Assembly: GCF_000702265.1 (NCBI RefSeq)
Contig: NZ_JNKZ01000007.1
Location: 310,001 to 374,000, forward strand
From: Butyrivibrio sp. NC2002
GTDB lineage: Bacteria; Bacillota; Clostridia; Lachnospirales; Lachnospiraceae
Direction: 5' to 3'
Length of the DNA stretch: 64,000 nucleotides
Shown here: positions 1 through 9,239 of the stretch, in pieces
Layout: every line of letters begins with the position of its first letter
How positions within the stretch are numbered: the stretch's first letter is position 1
The notes under the pieces: generated by a model
Database searches by the model: none
Told to the model about the DNA's origin: nothing
Seen by the model: only the letters and a program-made list of their open reading frames with translations
Program-made: the position numbers and the translations under genes

Positions 1-720
1 ATCTGTCACTATATCAAGAACGTGATACATTTCCTCATGTGACTCTCCAACAGCAAGGCCTCCCACTGCATAGCCATCAAGATCCATCTCGGATATTATC
101 TTTGCATGTTCTATTCTTATATCATCAAAAATAGCACCCTGATTTATACCAAAGAGCATCTGATCTTTATTTATCGTATCAGGCAAAGAATTTAGTCTGT
201 CCATCTCTTTTTTGCATCTTCTCAGCCATCTTGTAGTTCTGTCAACAGACATTTTAACGTAGTCATGATCTGCTCTTGCAGATGGGCACTCATCAAAAGC
301 CATGGCGATCGTCGAACCGATATGAGACTGGATCCTCATGCTTTCCTCAGGTCCCATGAAAAGCTTGTGACCGTCAATATGAGATCTGAAGTACACACCT
401 TCCTCTTTTATCCTTCTGTTCTCAGATAATGAAAAGACCTGGAATCCGCCTGAATCAGTAAGGATCGGAACCTTACAGTCCATAAATTTATGGAGACCGC
501 CCATTTTATATATGACATCATCACCCGGTCTTAGGTGCAGATGATAGGTATTGGACAAAACAACCTGAGTTCCGATCTGCTCAAGATCCTCAGTTGATAC
601 GCCGCCCTTTATGGCAGCAACTGTTGCGACATTCATAAAAACAGGGGTCTGGATCACACCGTGAACAGTATGAAACTCACCTCTTTTTGCCATGCCTTCC
701 TGTTTTAATAACTTATACAT
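1..720 (-). CDS. tgt: Queuine/preQ1 tRNA-guanine transglycosylase (partial, 3' end outside window)
   Basis: Exchanges guanine 34 for preQ1 in the wobble position of GUN-anticodon tRNAs (queuosine pathway, cytosol). Only the first 240 codons are inside the window; the C-terminal part with the zinc site is cut off at position 1. The start MYKLLKQEG at 720 is typical of clostridial Tgt, and an AGAGG ribosome binding site lies 5 nt before it. Seen in sequence: TDSGGFQVFSL (contains the substrate-binding Asp of the family), MAFDECPSARADHDY and YAVGGLAVGES, all in the order expected for the TIM-barrel. It is separated from the upstream carboxypeptidase gene by a hairpin terminator, so it probably starts from its own promoter in the 57-bp gap, which I could not place. 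Confidence 0.95.
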   Translation of the reverse strand, partial: MYKLLKQEGMAKRGEFHTVHGVIQTPVFMNVATVAAIKGGVSTEDLEQIGTQVVLSNTYHLHLRPGDDVIYKMGGLHKFMDCKVPILTDSGGFQVFSLSENRRIKEEGVYFRSHIDGHKLFMGPEESMRIQSHIGSTIAMAFDECPSARADHDYVKMSVDRTTRWLRRCKKEMDRLNSLPDTINKDQMLFGINQGAIFDDIRIEHAKIISEMDLDGYAVGGLAVGESHEEMYHVLDIVTD

Positions 721-777
721 AAAAACCTCTTTCAAATAATAATTGTAAGCACAAATATATCATGCAGCCCGGAAATT

Positions 778-799
778 AAAAGGCTGCCGAAAGGCAGCC
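778..799 (-). terminator. Rho-independent terminator of the VanY-like gene
   Basis: A 7-bp perfect stem GGCTGCC/GGCAGCC with a 4-nt loop, followed on the minus strand by TTTT then AATTT. It lies 7 nt after the stop codon of the carboxypeptidase gene. Confidence 0.8.
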
Positions 800-805
800 C
801 CATAA

Positions 806-1897
806 TCATTCATATAAATATAAATCCCAAAACTCTTCCAAGCATAAATCATTATCATGCATAACCGTCGCCGCGTCAACACCTACGTATCTAAAATGCC
901 ACGGTTCATATTCAATGCCTGTAATATTTTCTTTTCCCTTAAGATATCTCAAACAGAAACCGTATTTATAACTGTTTTCGGCAAGCCATTTTCCAGCAGG
1001 TGTTTCACCAAATCCCTCATCCAGCTGATAATAATCTCCGCAGACAATATCAAAAGCAAGACCTATCTGATGTTCTGAAGAACCTGGAACCGTAACTGCC
1101 TGTGAAGACAGATTATAAGCATCCATGTAGGAAAAACCGGCATCCATATAATATGCTATTTTCTTTGCAAACAGACCTTCCTGTCTCTGTAAATCTCTGT
1201 AGGGAGAACAGATAACAAGTCCGACTCCATCCTTTGAAGCTGCCTTAAGCATCTCTTTTAATGGTGCTATTACTCTCTGATCGCAGTTCATTGTGGCATT
1301 TATGTTGCCAAGAGGAAACTCATAATCATCCGGGATTGGATGTTGTTTATTTACAAGAATTATCTTCCAGTCAGAAGCACTGAATTCATCTCCTGCGCCA
1401 TCTTCCTTTACTAAAGCGCCGTCGGCTTCTTCAGTATCTGACTCTTCGAAGTCATCTATTGAATAAAATTCATCAGATATGACTTCTTCTGTACCTTCCT
1501 GAACCTTATCTGTCACAACCGCTGACATATCAACATCAGCCTTATCTGCAAGAACAGCATCAGACTCGGACGTAGTTGCTTCAAGAGAATCTGCGGTATA
1601 ATAATCGCCCAGATCCTCAGTCCTGTCAAAGTCTGAGACAAAGCTCACGTTAAGAGACAAAGCTTCAGGATATGTGAAACTGCTGCTTGAAATAAAAAAG
1701 AACAGCATACTTGCAAGACAAGTATATCTCTTCAGATTACGGGCAAAATGAACTCCCAGCTCGTAAATCGTAAGAACTATCATTGCATAGATAAAACCCA
1801 AAAACCTTAATCTCTTGTGTTTAATGTTAAATTTGCGGACACTATCTGTTACTTTATCACGAAAGGTAGGTCCCATTTGAAGCCTGTTAGCGTGCAT
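806..1897 (-). CDS. D-alanyl-D-alanine carboxypeptidase, VanY/M15B family, membrane-anchored
   Basis: Predicted zinc-dependent DD- or LD-carboxypeptidase trimming peptidoglycan stem peptides outside the membrane. The N-terminal ~75 residues hold a basic stretch and hydrophobic segments (FLGFIYAMIVLTIYEL and a second around CLASMLFFFISSS). An acidic Ser/Glu/Asp-rich linker to about residue 170 follows, and then the catalytic domain to residue 363. The M15B metal motifs are present: SSEHQIGLAFD (SxHxxGxAxD) and EPWHFRYV (ExWHxR). The start at 1897 has a GGGGAT ribosome binding site and a TTGTAT-N18-TATAAT promoter upstream. It is monocistronic, with a terminator directly after it. The physiological substrate cannot be read from the sequence. 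VanY-like proteins are common housekeeping hydrolases, and nothing around it suggests glycopeptide resistance. Confidence 0.9.
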   Translation of the reverse strand: MHANRLQMGPTFRDKVTDSVRKFNIKHKRLRFLGFIYAMIVLTIYELGVHFARNLKRYTCLASMLFFFISSSSFTYPEALSLNVSFVSDFDRTEDLGDYYTADSLEATTSESDAVLADKADVDMSAVVTDKVQEGTEEVISDEFYSIDDFEESDTEEADGALVKEDGAGDEFSASDWKIILVNKQHPIPDDYEFPLGNINATMNCDQRVIAPLKEMLKAASKDGVGLVICSPYRDLQRQEGLFAKKIAYYMDAGFSYMDAYNLSSQAVTVPGSSEHQIGLAFDIVCGDYYQLDEGFGETPAGKWLAENSYKYGFCLRYLKGKENITGIEYEPWHFRYVGVDAATVMHDNDLCLEEFWDLYLYE

Positions 1898-1938
1898 GGC
1901 TTATTTATCCCCATAAAAAAATATAATTATACTATGAT

Positions 1939-1968
1939 ATTATATACTAAAATTAAAGAAATATACAA
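1939..1968 (-). promoter_or_regulatory. Sigma-A type promoter of the VanY-like gene
   Basis: On the minus strand TTGTAT, an 18-bp spacer and TATAAT. The predicted transcription start is about 35 nt before the ATG at 1897. Confidence 0.5.
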
Positions 1969-2014
1969 TAAAAATTAATATTTTTTTAAGAATCTGCGCA
2001 GAAACAGGTTGATT

Positions 2015-5000
2015 TTACACAAATGTCAGCGATTTGAGCTTTCTCTTATTTTCATACATATTATTGTCAGCTCGCTCGAAGACATCAGAAAATGAATCAT
2101 TCTGATTAAAGCGCGACATTCCTCCCGCTACCACAACATCATTCTTCTTTTTATTTTCAATATTCTTTTTTTCAAGCTTTTTCATCAGTTTGTCTATATT
2201 CTCATAATCTACTCCCTGAGCAATTACAGAAAATTCGTCTCCGCCTATCCTGTATACAGGGCTATGCTTAAATACTTTACAGATAAGTTCGCAGCCTCGC
2301 TTTAAGTAATTGTCGCCTTCTGTATGACCTAATGTATCATTTATTTCTTTAAGGCCATTAAGGTCAAGCACAACAACTGCAAATTCAGGCACTTCTCCAT
2401 CTTCTATCATAAGGTCCATACGTGCCTCAATATCTACATACGCATGCTTATTCTTAACACCTGTAAGGGCATCCGTATTTGCTTCTGTTCTGGCAACGGA
2501 AAGCATATGGGCATACTCCTGCTCCCGCTTAACCTGATCATCAATATTGACAAGACCAAAAAGAAGATAATCCTGATCATTTTCACTACTGCGCACAGCT
2601 TTTAAAGATACATAAATAAGGTCATCTTTATGTATCATCCTGAAATTGAGAATATACATGCCGCTCTCTTCAATTTTTGCAAGTACCTGCTCTTTGGAAA
2701 AAGAATCAAGGAACAGGTCTATGTCATCAACAGATACAACCTTCTTACTTCTTCTTATCATTTGGTCAAAGAAATAATCGCCGGTTTTTGCCAGTCCAAA
2801 ATCCTGGATATCATTTTCTTTGCTGTATTGAACAAAAGAATCTGTTTCAGGATTGACAGCATAAATATTTATGAAATCACCTGATAGAGCATTGATCCTT
2901 CCGTAAGTTATTCTCTCTTCCTTGACTCTTTCAGCAGCTTCCTGATGCTTTATCTGTGCGTCAATATTATTTACACCTATGATGATATTATTTCCCTTGC
3001 TTCTGATGCGCACGATCTTCATATGAACATAGATAGGCTTACCATCCTTAATAAGCCTGTATGTAAGGGTAAAATGTCCCCTCTCATTAAGCCCCTTTAT
3101 GATCCTTTCTTTGTTGAAAGACTCTCTGACATATTCGATATCATCTTCATATATTTGTTCTGTTAAATGATTTTTTGTATCACCAAAAAAATCATCCCCG
3201 TGTCTTTCAATCCCAAAATTACCAAAGCTTTCGCTTGAAGAATACTCAGTATATTTTCCGGAATCAAGATCTACATAATACAGATAGATATAATCTGTAG
3301 AAAGAGCTTCAGCGATATATGCGTAAGTAAGGCTGCTTTTGGATCCTGCATCTTCAGTAACACCCAGAATTACACATACAAGCGCAGCTACTTTTGTTAT
3401 AGGATTTATGGCTATCCTTTTTGCAAAAACATTTATCAGAGTTCCATCATCCGTAAGCTCATCCATAATTATGTTTCTGCCATCCTGAGCACATTGGCGC
3501 GCAGCATTAATAAAAGTACTTCCGGGTTTATTGCCTACTTTATCAAAAAATATTTCCTTCTGATTTGAAATATTAAAATAATTTCTTTGTGCATATTCCC
3601 TATATGATCTGTTACATCTAAGAAGTGACATTTTTTCATCACTTATTTCTACGATAGTCATTGGAAATGTATCAAAATAATTGTTCAGTGTATCGCTCTT
3701 ATCACCTGAAAATGACAGGTCATAAAGATTGATCTTGCCCAATGCCTCATAGTATTCTGACTCATCCGGATTTTCAAACCCTATCTGTATTCCGAGCCTG
3801 TATCTGTTTAATATTGTTTCGAGCGGAACCGGCTGGCAGTAATAATATCCCTGAAGCTTGGTACATCCAACTTCCATCAAAAACTCTGCCTGTTCCCTTG
3901 TTTCAACGCCTTCTGCAACTGTTTCTATTCCAAGGCCAAGTGCCATTCTGACTATTTCGGTAATGATGATCTTGCTCTTATCATTCTCATAGAAATTGCG
4001 CATAAACTGCATATCAAGTTTAATGGTATCAAAAGAAATCTTCTGAAGAATTTCAGGAGATGAATAACCGCTACCATAATCGTCCATCCAGACCTTGAAT
4101 CCAAGTTCTCTGAAGCGGTCAATCTGTAGTTTCATATAATCAACATTATTGCCTATAGTACTTTCGGTAATTTCAATTGTAAGCTTACTCGGATCAAGGT
4201 TCGCTTTATCTATAAGTTTCTTTACTTCCAAGACAATATCGCAGGATTCAAAATCCGAACGTGACAGATTAACAGACTGAGGTACAACATAGAGTCCTGC
4301 CTCCTTCTGTTTTTTCATCTTTTCTATTATCATTTCAGTCATGTACAGATCAAGTTTATAAACCAGTCTGCAGTCCTCAAGAACCGGGATAAAATCAGAT
4401 GGCTCAAATGTACCCTTTTCTTTATCAACCCACCTTGCAAGAGCCTCTTCATCACTTACTCTGCCATTTGCAGATCTGACAATAGGCTGATAATAAATAT
4501 TTATCCAATTGTTTTCTATAGCCTTATCAAGGTTCTCAATAAAATATCTTCTATTTTCCTCTTTGACAAACATATCGTCATCAAAGAAGTTTATTTGATT
4601 GATATAAGTCTGCCTGTTCTTATTGCAGGCTATTCTTGCTCTGTCACAGGCTGTACTGATATCTACATCGTCGCCTCTGTCTTTATATACACCTACTCTT
4701 ATAGGTAAAATTTTTCCGTCATTTACATCCTGACATGAATCCAGAAAGAGCCTTGTCGTTTTTTCTACGTCCATAGCCCTTGTATAGACAACAAAATGAT
4801 CGCCACCAAATCTGGAGCAGGATTCATTTCCAAAATAACCTACCAGGTTCCTTGCAACTGCCCTTATAAGTTTATTTCCCTCTGCAAATCCGTATTTTTG
4901 ATTAAAATTTTTCATTCCGGACAGATCAATAAATAAAAGAGCGCCGTTTTCGCCATTTCGTAAGAATTCTCTTCTGCCGGCTTCTGCAAGTTCAAAGAAA

Positions 5001-5503
5001 TATGACATACTTGGAAGGCCTGTCAGATAATCATAATTGACCTTGTTGTATAATCTGCTTTCATGTATAACCTTATTGATGGAGCCATCGAAATCAAACA
5101 GATTCTTGTCCCCATTTTCAACGTAATCGCCTTCATATGTATACCATATTATAGCCAGGCGAACTCCCTCTTCTTTGTATACATGTTTGCCATGAGCATT
5201 AATAATTATATATTTGTCCTTAATCTTTGATCTGTAAAAAACATTATACTCGCCGCCTTCTGTTGCAAAACGATAGGCAGCATCCGCTATTCTGGCAGCA
5301 TCATCGGGATATGTATCGCGATACATATCGTTATCCATGAGAAAATAAGCTTCCTTTCTGTCATCAAAATCAAATATATCAAGAAAGCCTTGTGACAAAG
5401 CAATAGTTACAACTCTCTTGTTGATAAACTGATACACCGCCATGGGTATAACATTGTTTTCTATCATCTTTAATTCTTCTTCAGGATAACAATACTTTTT
5501 CAT
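2015..5503 (-). CDS. Cyclic-di-GMP signalling protein, PAS-GGDEF-EAL-PAS-GGDEF (1162 aa)
   Basis: Cytosolic, no membrane segment seen. Domain order from the sequence: PAS-like region (~15-120), GGDEF-like domain (~155-300) with GGDHF at 233-237, EAL domain (~325-570), a PAS-like stretch and two further PAS-type sensor repeats (~605-985), and a second GGDEF domain (~1005-1162) with an intact GGDEF at 1087-1091. The EAL domain keeps EALAR, VNLS, IEITES, DDYGSGYSS, IKLD, AEGVET and LQGY, so it should be an active c-di-GMP phosphodiesterase. The first GGDEF has lost the motif Glu (replaced by His) and is probably regulatory. The last should make c-di-GMP; no RxxD inhibitory site precedes it. Having EAL before the active GGDEF, with the sensors between them, is the reverse of the common order. 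The ligand and output are unknown. Confidence 0.9.
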   Translation of the reverse strand: MKKYCYPEEELKMIENNVIPMAVYQFINKRVVTIALSQGFLDIFDFDDRKEAYFLMDNDMYRDTYPDDAARIADAAYRFATEGGEYNVFYRSKIKDKYIIINAHGKHVYKEEGVRLAIIWYTYEGDYVENGDKNLFDFDGSINKVIHESRLYNKVNYDYLTGLPSMSYFFELAEAGRREFLRNGENGALLFIDLSGMKNFNQKYGFAEGNKLIRAVARNLVGYFGNESCSRFGGDHFVVYTRAMDVEKTTRLFLDSCQDVNDGKILPIRVGVYKDRGDDVDISTACDRARIACNKNRQTYINQINFFDDDMFVKEENRRYFIENLDKAIENNWINIYYQPIVRSANGRVSDEEALARWVDKEKGTFEPSDFIPVLEDCRLVYKLDLYMTEMIIEKMKKQKEAGLYVVPQSVNLSRSDFESCDIVLEVKKLIDKANLDPSKLTIEITESTIGNNVDYMKLQIDRFRELGFKVWMDDYGSGYSSPEILQKISFDTIKLDMQFMRNFYENDKSKIIITEIVRMALGLGIETVAEGVETREQAEFLMEVGCTKLQGYYYCQPVPLETILNRYRLGIQIGFENPDESEYYEALGKINLYDLSFSGDKSDTLNNYFDTFPMTIVEISDEKMSLLRCNRSYREYAQRNYFNISNQKEIFFDKVGNKPGSTFINAARQCAQDGRNIIMDELTDDGTLINVFAKRIAINPITKVAALVCVILGVTEDAGSKSSLTYAYIAEALSTDYIYLYYVDLDSGKYTEYSSSESFGNFGIERHGDDFFGDTKNHLTEQIYEDDIEYVRESFNKERIIKGLNERGHFTLTYRLIKDGKPIYVHMKIVRIRSKGNNIIIGVNNIDAQIKHQEAAERVKEERITYGRINALSGDFINIYAVNPETDSFVQYSKENDIQDFGLAKTGDYFFDQMIRRSKKVVSVDDIDLFLDSFSKEQVLAKIEESGMYILNFRMIHKDDLIYVSLKAVRSSENDQDYLLFGLVNIDDQVKREQEYAHMLSVARTEANTDALTGVKNKHAYVDIEARMDLMIEDGEVPEFAVVVLDLNGLKEINDTLGHTEGDNYLKRGCELICKVFKHSPVYRIGGDEFSVIAQGVDYENIDKLMKKLEKKNIENKKKNDVVVAGGMSRFNQNDSFSDVFERADNNMYENKRKLKSLTFV

Positions 5504-5849
5504 TTGCCATTATTTCCTTTTGTATAAAAAATCAATAATATATATCAAAACAAAAAGTATAATTACATTAATTATCTTTTATATTATATTATATATTTTT
5601 TTACCAAAAACCATTTATTTTAAAATTTTATTTAGTTTTTATTATTTAGTTGATCAAAACTATTATTGTTAACATTCCAAGAAGCCAAATATCCGCACAT
5701 ATTCTTCTTTTGCAAAATTATATTCATCTAGATGCATAATTTATCGTTATCTGCTAAAATCAAGTTGTTTGTATGTTAATACTGTCTGTTTTATCATCTT
5801 TTTGACATTCAATATAATTTGGCTTTCTTTGATAGAGGAGATTTCTAAT
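5504..5849. other. AT-rich intergenic region between divergent genes, no gene seen
   Basis: 346 bp, strongly AT-rich, separating the divergent GGDEF/EAL gene and aroC. It must hold promoters for both. I see a TATAAT at 5813-5818 suitably placed for aroC but no good -35 partner, and no riboswitch fold that I recognise. Confidence 0.5.
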
Positions 5850-6947
5850 ATGAGTGGTTCAAGCTTTGGAAAAAATCTAATGTTAACAACCTTCGGTGAA
5901 TCGCATGGCGCAGGGCTCGGAGCAGTTCTTGACGGATTCCCAGCGGGTATGCAGTTATCGGAAAGTGACATTCAGAAGTTCTTAAACAGAAGAAAACCCG
6001 GAACATCCAGTATCACTACCCCAAGAAAAGAAAATGATGAAGTAGAAATATTATCCGGAGTATTTGAAGGTAAAACCACCGGTACTCCTATAGCTATGCT
6101 GATAAGAAACACTTCCCAGAGATCTGCAGATTACAGCGAAATAGCATCCTATTATCGCCCCGGTCACGCTGATTTTGGTTTTGATACAAAATACGGATTT
6201 AGAGACTACAGAGGCGGCGGAAGGTCTTCGGGCAGGGAAACGATAGGACGCGTTTGCGCAGGTTCTATCTGTTCAAAGCTCCTTAGCGAGATGGGAATTA
6301 GTGTATATGCTTATACCAGATCAATTGGCGATGTAGAAATAGATTACAACAACTTTAATAGAGACAGTATCGCCAAAACCATTACATGTATGCCTGATGA
6401 GGATGCCGATAAAAGGGCCACTATATTAATTGAAAGATACAAAAAGGAGCAGGATTCAGTTGGCGGAGTTATTGAGTGTGTCATCAAAAATGCACCTGCC
6501 GGAATAGGCGAACCCGTATTTGATAAGCTAGATGCGATGCTCTCTCATGCAGTTATGAGTATCGGCGCAGTTAAAGCAGTGGAAATAGGCGATGGCGTGA
6601 TTGCATCAAGGGTTAGAGGAAGCGAAAACAACGATCAGTTTTGCATAGATAATGGCAAAGTTTCCAAAAAGACAAATCATTCAGGAGGAATCCTTGGAGG
6701 AATGAGCGATGGCACTGATATTATTTTGCGCGCTCATATAAAGCCTACTCCCAGCATTTCTTCTTCGCAGTCAACAGTTAATAAAAATGGCGAAGAAATA
6801 GATATATCCATAGGAGGAAGGCACGACCCCGTAATTGTTCCAAGAGCTGTCGTTGTCGTTGAATCAATGTGTGCCTTTACTCTTCTTGACCTGATGATGA
6901 GCAACATGCACTCACAGGCAGCATATTTAAAAGATTTCTATAAATAA
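5850..6947 (+). CDS. aroC: Chorismate synthase
   Basis: Last step of the shikimate pathway: 5-enolpyruvylshikimate 3-phosphate to chorismate, using reduced FMN, in the cytosol. The ATG at 5850 is chosen because an AGAGGAG ribosome binding site ends 9 nt before it and the product MSGSSFGKNLMLTTFGESHG matches the family N-terminus; the open frame extends further upstream without support. It encodes 365 residues, the usual length. Signature stretches GESHG (16-20), RPGHADF (~103), RGGGRSSGRET (~121), HSGGILGGMSDG and GRHDPVIVPRA are all intact. It stands alone, outside any aromatic amino acid operon, and ends at a strong terminator shared with the convergent lactonase gene. Confidence 0.98.
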   Translation: MSGSSFGKNLMLTTFGESHGAGLGAVLDGFPAGMQLSESDIQKFLNRRKPGTSSITTPRKENDEVEILSGVFEGKTTGTPIAMLIRNTSQRSADYSEIASYYRPGHADFGFDTKYGFRDYRGGGRSSGRETIGRVCAGSICSKLLSEMGISVYAYTRSIGDVEIDYNNFNRDSIAKTITCMPDEDADKRATILIERYKKEQDSVGGVIECVIKNAPAGIGEPVFDKLDAMLSHAVMSIGAVKAVEIGDGVIASRVRGSENNDQFCIDNGKVSKKTNHSGGILGGMSDGTDIILRAHIKPTPSISSSQSTVNKNGEEIDISIGGRHDPVIVPRAVVVVESMCAFTLLDLMMSNMHSQAAYLKDFYK

Positions 6948-6960
6948 AATATGAGCGTAA

Positions 6961-7001
6961 AAAGACCCGAAGATTTTGAAAAAATCTTCGGGTCTTTATT
7001 T
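6961..7001. terminator. Bidirectional terminator between aroC and the lactonase gene
   Basis: Perfect 17-bp stem (6961-6977 with 6981-6997, core GACCCGAAGATTTT) and a 3-nt loop. It is followed on the plus strand by ATTTTG and on the minus strand by TTTTACG. It sits between two convergent genes. Confidence 0.92.
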
Positions 7002-7019
7002 TGTCTTAATATCTGATCA

Positions 7020-8090
7020 TCAGCCAAGCTTATGGAAGATAATGCAGTTAGGTCTGTCTACTGACAGCTCAGGACCGTTCATTACAAGTGTACCCTTATC
7101 AAAGTCAACCGTGAAGAATGTCATTGTATTTGACTCATGGTTAAGTGAGACAATGTGCTTGTTATCAGGAAAAAGCATAGCATCCTTAGGATACTCGCCT
7201 GATACAGGAAGCTCGATCTTCTTGGTAAGAAGTCCTGTTTCCTGATCTGCACTGTAAATAATAACGTTGTTCTCACCGGCAACTGAGCTGACAAGATATC
7301 TGTAATCATCTGAGAACTTAAGTGCACTAGAAGCAACACCGATCGTATCGTTTTCATCAGAATTCTGAACTGACTGAACCTCTTCAAATTCCGGGTCCCC
7401 GTCGTTATCTGTATAAGCATATACGCTTATGCTGCACTGCTGCTCAAATACTACGTATAAGAATCTTCCGTCTTTTGAAAATCTCATATGTCTGGGAGAA
7501 GATTCCTGATCGCAATGGATAACACCTGCATCATGGATCTTACCGTTTACAGTATCGAATTTGTAAACATTAACTCTGTCCATTCCAAGATCAGCTGCGC
7601 AAAGGTATTTATTATCCTTTGTTATCTTGATGCACTGAACATGCGGAACATGATTACGTCCTGCAATGGTACCAAGACCCTTGTGGAACTTCTCATCGGT
7701 TATCTTACCGATACTACCGTCCTTGTTGAGTTCAAGGATGGTGATCTTGCCGTCATGGTATCCTGCGCAAACAAGGAAATTATCATTCTGGTCTGTGTTG
7801 ATATAGCATCCTCTCATTCCGTTAATGGATGCTTTATTGAGAAACTTAAGTCCTCCGTCGGGCTCTATGAAATAAGCCTCAACACCAGAGTCGGTTATTG
7901 AATAGAGGTATTTCTTATTGTGCGACAGACTGATGTATGAAGAGTTGGTGATCTGAACCTTCTCCTTCTCAGTCATTCTTCCGTTTTCTACATCAACGTC
8001 GTAGATACGAATTCCGTGGCTATCCTGGGAGCCTGATGTGTAGCTGGCAACATATGCCACATATTTATCATTTTTAGATGCTTTAGCCAT
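7020..8090 (-). CDS. Lactonase family protein (6-phosphogluconolactonase-like seven-bladed beta-propeller)
   Basis: 356 residues with repeated blade-like segments such as NSSYISLSHNKKYLYSIT, HVQCIKITKDNKYLCAADLG, HMRFSKDGRFLYVVFE and ALKFSDDYRYLVSSV. This is the pattern of the YbhE/Pgl lactonase family (COG2706). Members may hydrolyse 6-phosphogluconolactone, but many have no assigned substrate. No signal peptide is seen, so it is probably cytosolic. The start at 8090 has a GAGGTG ribosome binding site. It has its own promoter overlapping the end of the aldolase gene and a terminator downstream, so it is probably monocistronic. No other pentose phosphate gene lies nearby, so the assignment to that pathway is only by family. 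Confidence 0.85.
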   Translation of the reverse strand: MAKASKNDKYVAYVASYTSGSQDSHGIRIYDVDVENGRMTEKEKVQITNSSYISLSHNKKYLYSITDSGVEAYFIEPDGGLKFLNKASINGMRGCYINTDQNDNFLVCAGYHDGKITILELNKDGSIGKITDEKFHKGLGTIAGRNHVPHVQCIKITKDNKYLCAADLGMDRVNVYKFDTVNGKIHDAGVIHCDQESSPRHMRFSKDGRFLYVVFEQQCSISVYAYTDNDGDPEFEEVQSVQNSDENDTIGVASSALKFSDDYRYLVSSVAGENNVIIYSADQETGLLTKKIELPVSGEYPKDAMLFPDNKHIVSLNHESNTMTFFTVDFDKGTLVMNGPELSVDRPNCIIFHKLG

Positions 8091-8126
8091 AAAATTACAC
8101 CTCGCAATGTAAGTTTTCTTTTTATA

Positions 8127-8156
8127 AGTTTAGCACAAACTACAAGGGTTTGTCAT
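8127..8156 (-). promoter_or_regulatory. Promoter of the lactonase gene
   Basis: Minus strand ATGACA, 18-bp spacer, TAAACT with an extended TGc just before it. It overlaps the stop codon of the upstream aldolase gene. The predicted leader is about 30 nt. Confidence 0.45.
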
Positions 8157-9235
8157 TTTACTAAATGAGATAAATTACTATAATTCTTCCTGTAGTTACT
8201 ATTCATTTTATAGCAGTCAAAATATGACAGGAAATTCCCTTTACCAAATCTGGTTGCAGCGATATGCGCAAGGCAGCCTTTATCAAGAACTATGGCACAT
8301 GCCATCGCTTCATCCCTGGATTCTCCAAGGCAATATGCTCCGTCATTATAAGAAAAAACAGCATTTACCGTTTTCTTTACGGATTTCCTCTGACCTTCTG
8401 ATGTCGGAATTCTTATACCTGTTCCAACTATCTGAGCAAAGTCATCAAGTAAAGGCTTCATGTGATTGGCTCTTCTTGATATAAGAAGTACCGCCTCAGA
8501 TCTGATGTGATAAATATATTTTACATCACTTCTTTTTGCATAAATAAGCTCATGTATCTGTTTTACTCTGTTTGGAGTGTCAGCCTTTTCATATACTATC
8601 TTTCCGTTTTCAAGATAGCTGCTGTAGCCTTCGTCTGTTGCAGGTTTTATCTGCGTTCTGCAGATTGTATTTATATAAGCCTTAGACGCCTTTTCAAGTC
8701 TGTAGGCCTCATTAACAGCTTCCTGCGCACTTCTTCCAAATGACACGGAGCCGTGATTGGACATTATTATGCTCTTCGTCTCAGGAAAAAGGTTTGCAGA
8801 TTTTTTTACATTCTCTGCAAGCTTTGTAGTTCCGGGTAGTGCATAATCCGCAATAGGAAATGCTATACGTACATTATTTTTTTCTACTTTAAGCTTGGTT
8901 TTTCCAAGAGTTCCAACAAGGCTTGCATAGGTCTGATGCGTGTGCACTATAAACTCTGCATCTCTTCTTGATGAGTAGATTGCCTTATGGACCAGCATCT
9001 CACTGGATGGCTTAAATTCGCCCTCATAAGACAAGTCATTCATATCAACAACAGGAAGCATTAAAGGCTCTAAGTCCTCGTATTTTATTCCGCTTGGTGT
9101 GATCAAAAAATGTTCATCGTCAAGTTTTGCACTAACATTTCCCCATGTTCTTACTATAAGGCCGTTATCAAGTAAAGATAAACACACATCAATGATATCC
9201 TGTCTAAGCTTTTGTATCTCTTCTTTTGTCTTCAT
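8153..9235 (-). CDS. Class II aldolase/adducin protein with a second, degenerate aldolase half
   Basis: Residues 1-~195 form a complete class II aldolase domain of the fuculose-phosphate aldolase type. The zinc ligands line up as H98 and H100 (VHTHQTYASL) and H161 (SNHGSVSFG), with the catalytic acid E79 in SSEMLVH. Residues ~220-345 look like a second copy of the fold (IHELIYAKRSDVKYIYHIRS, then DGAYCLGESRDEAMACAIVL), but the HxH motif is replaced by YHIRS, so this half should not bind metal. Family members cleave phosphorylated ketoses or act as epimerases; the substrate here is unknown. It is the last gene of the long operon, 4 nt after proA. Known tandem forms are rare, and the second half may be a dimerisation or regulatory copy. 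Confidence 0.8.
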   Translation of the reverse strand: MKTKEEIQKLRQDIIDVCLSLLDNGLIVRTWGNVSAKLDDEHFLITPSGIKYEDLEPLMLPVVDMNDLSYEGEFKPSSEMLVHKAIYSSRRDAEFIVHTHQTYASLVGTLGKTKLKVEKNNVRIAFPIADYALPGTTKLAENVKKSANLFPETKSIIMSNHGSVSFGRSAQEAVNEAYRLEKASKAYINTICRTQIKPATDEGYSSYLENGKIVYEKADTPNRVKQIHELIYAKRSDVKYIYHIRSEAVLLISRRANHMKPLLDDFAQIVGTGIRIPTSEGQRKSVKKTVNAVFSYNDGAYCLGESRDEAMACAIVLDKGCLAHIAATRFGKGNFLSYFDCYKMNSNYRKNYSNLSHLVK

Positions 9236-9239
9236 AAAA

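Noticed and set aside
806-1897. Vancomycin-resistance role for the VanY-like protein
   Set aside because: No VanA/B-type ligase, VanX or VanRS genes are near; VanY-like carboxypeptidases are common in ordinary wall metabolism.
5802-5818. TTGACA followed by TATAAT upstream of aroC
   Set aside because: The hexamers are only 5 bp apart, so they cannot form one sigma-A promoter; only the TATAAT may be used with another, weak -35.
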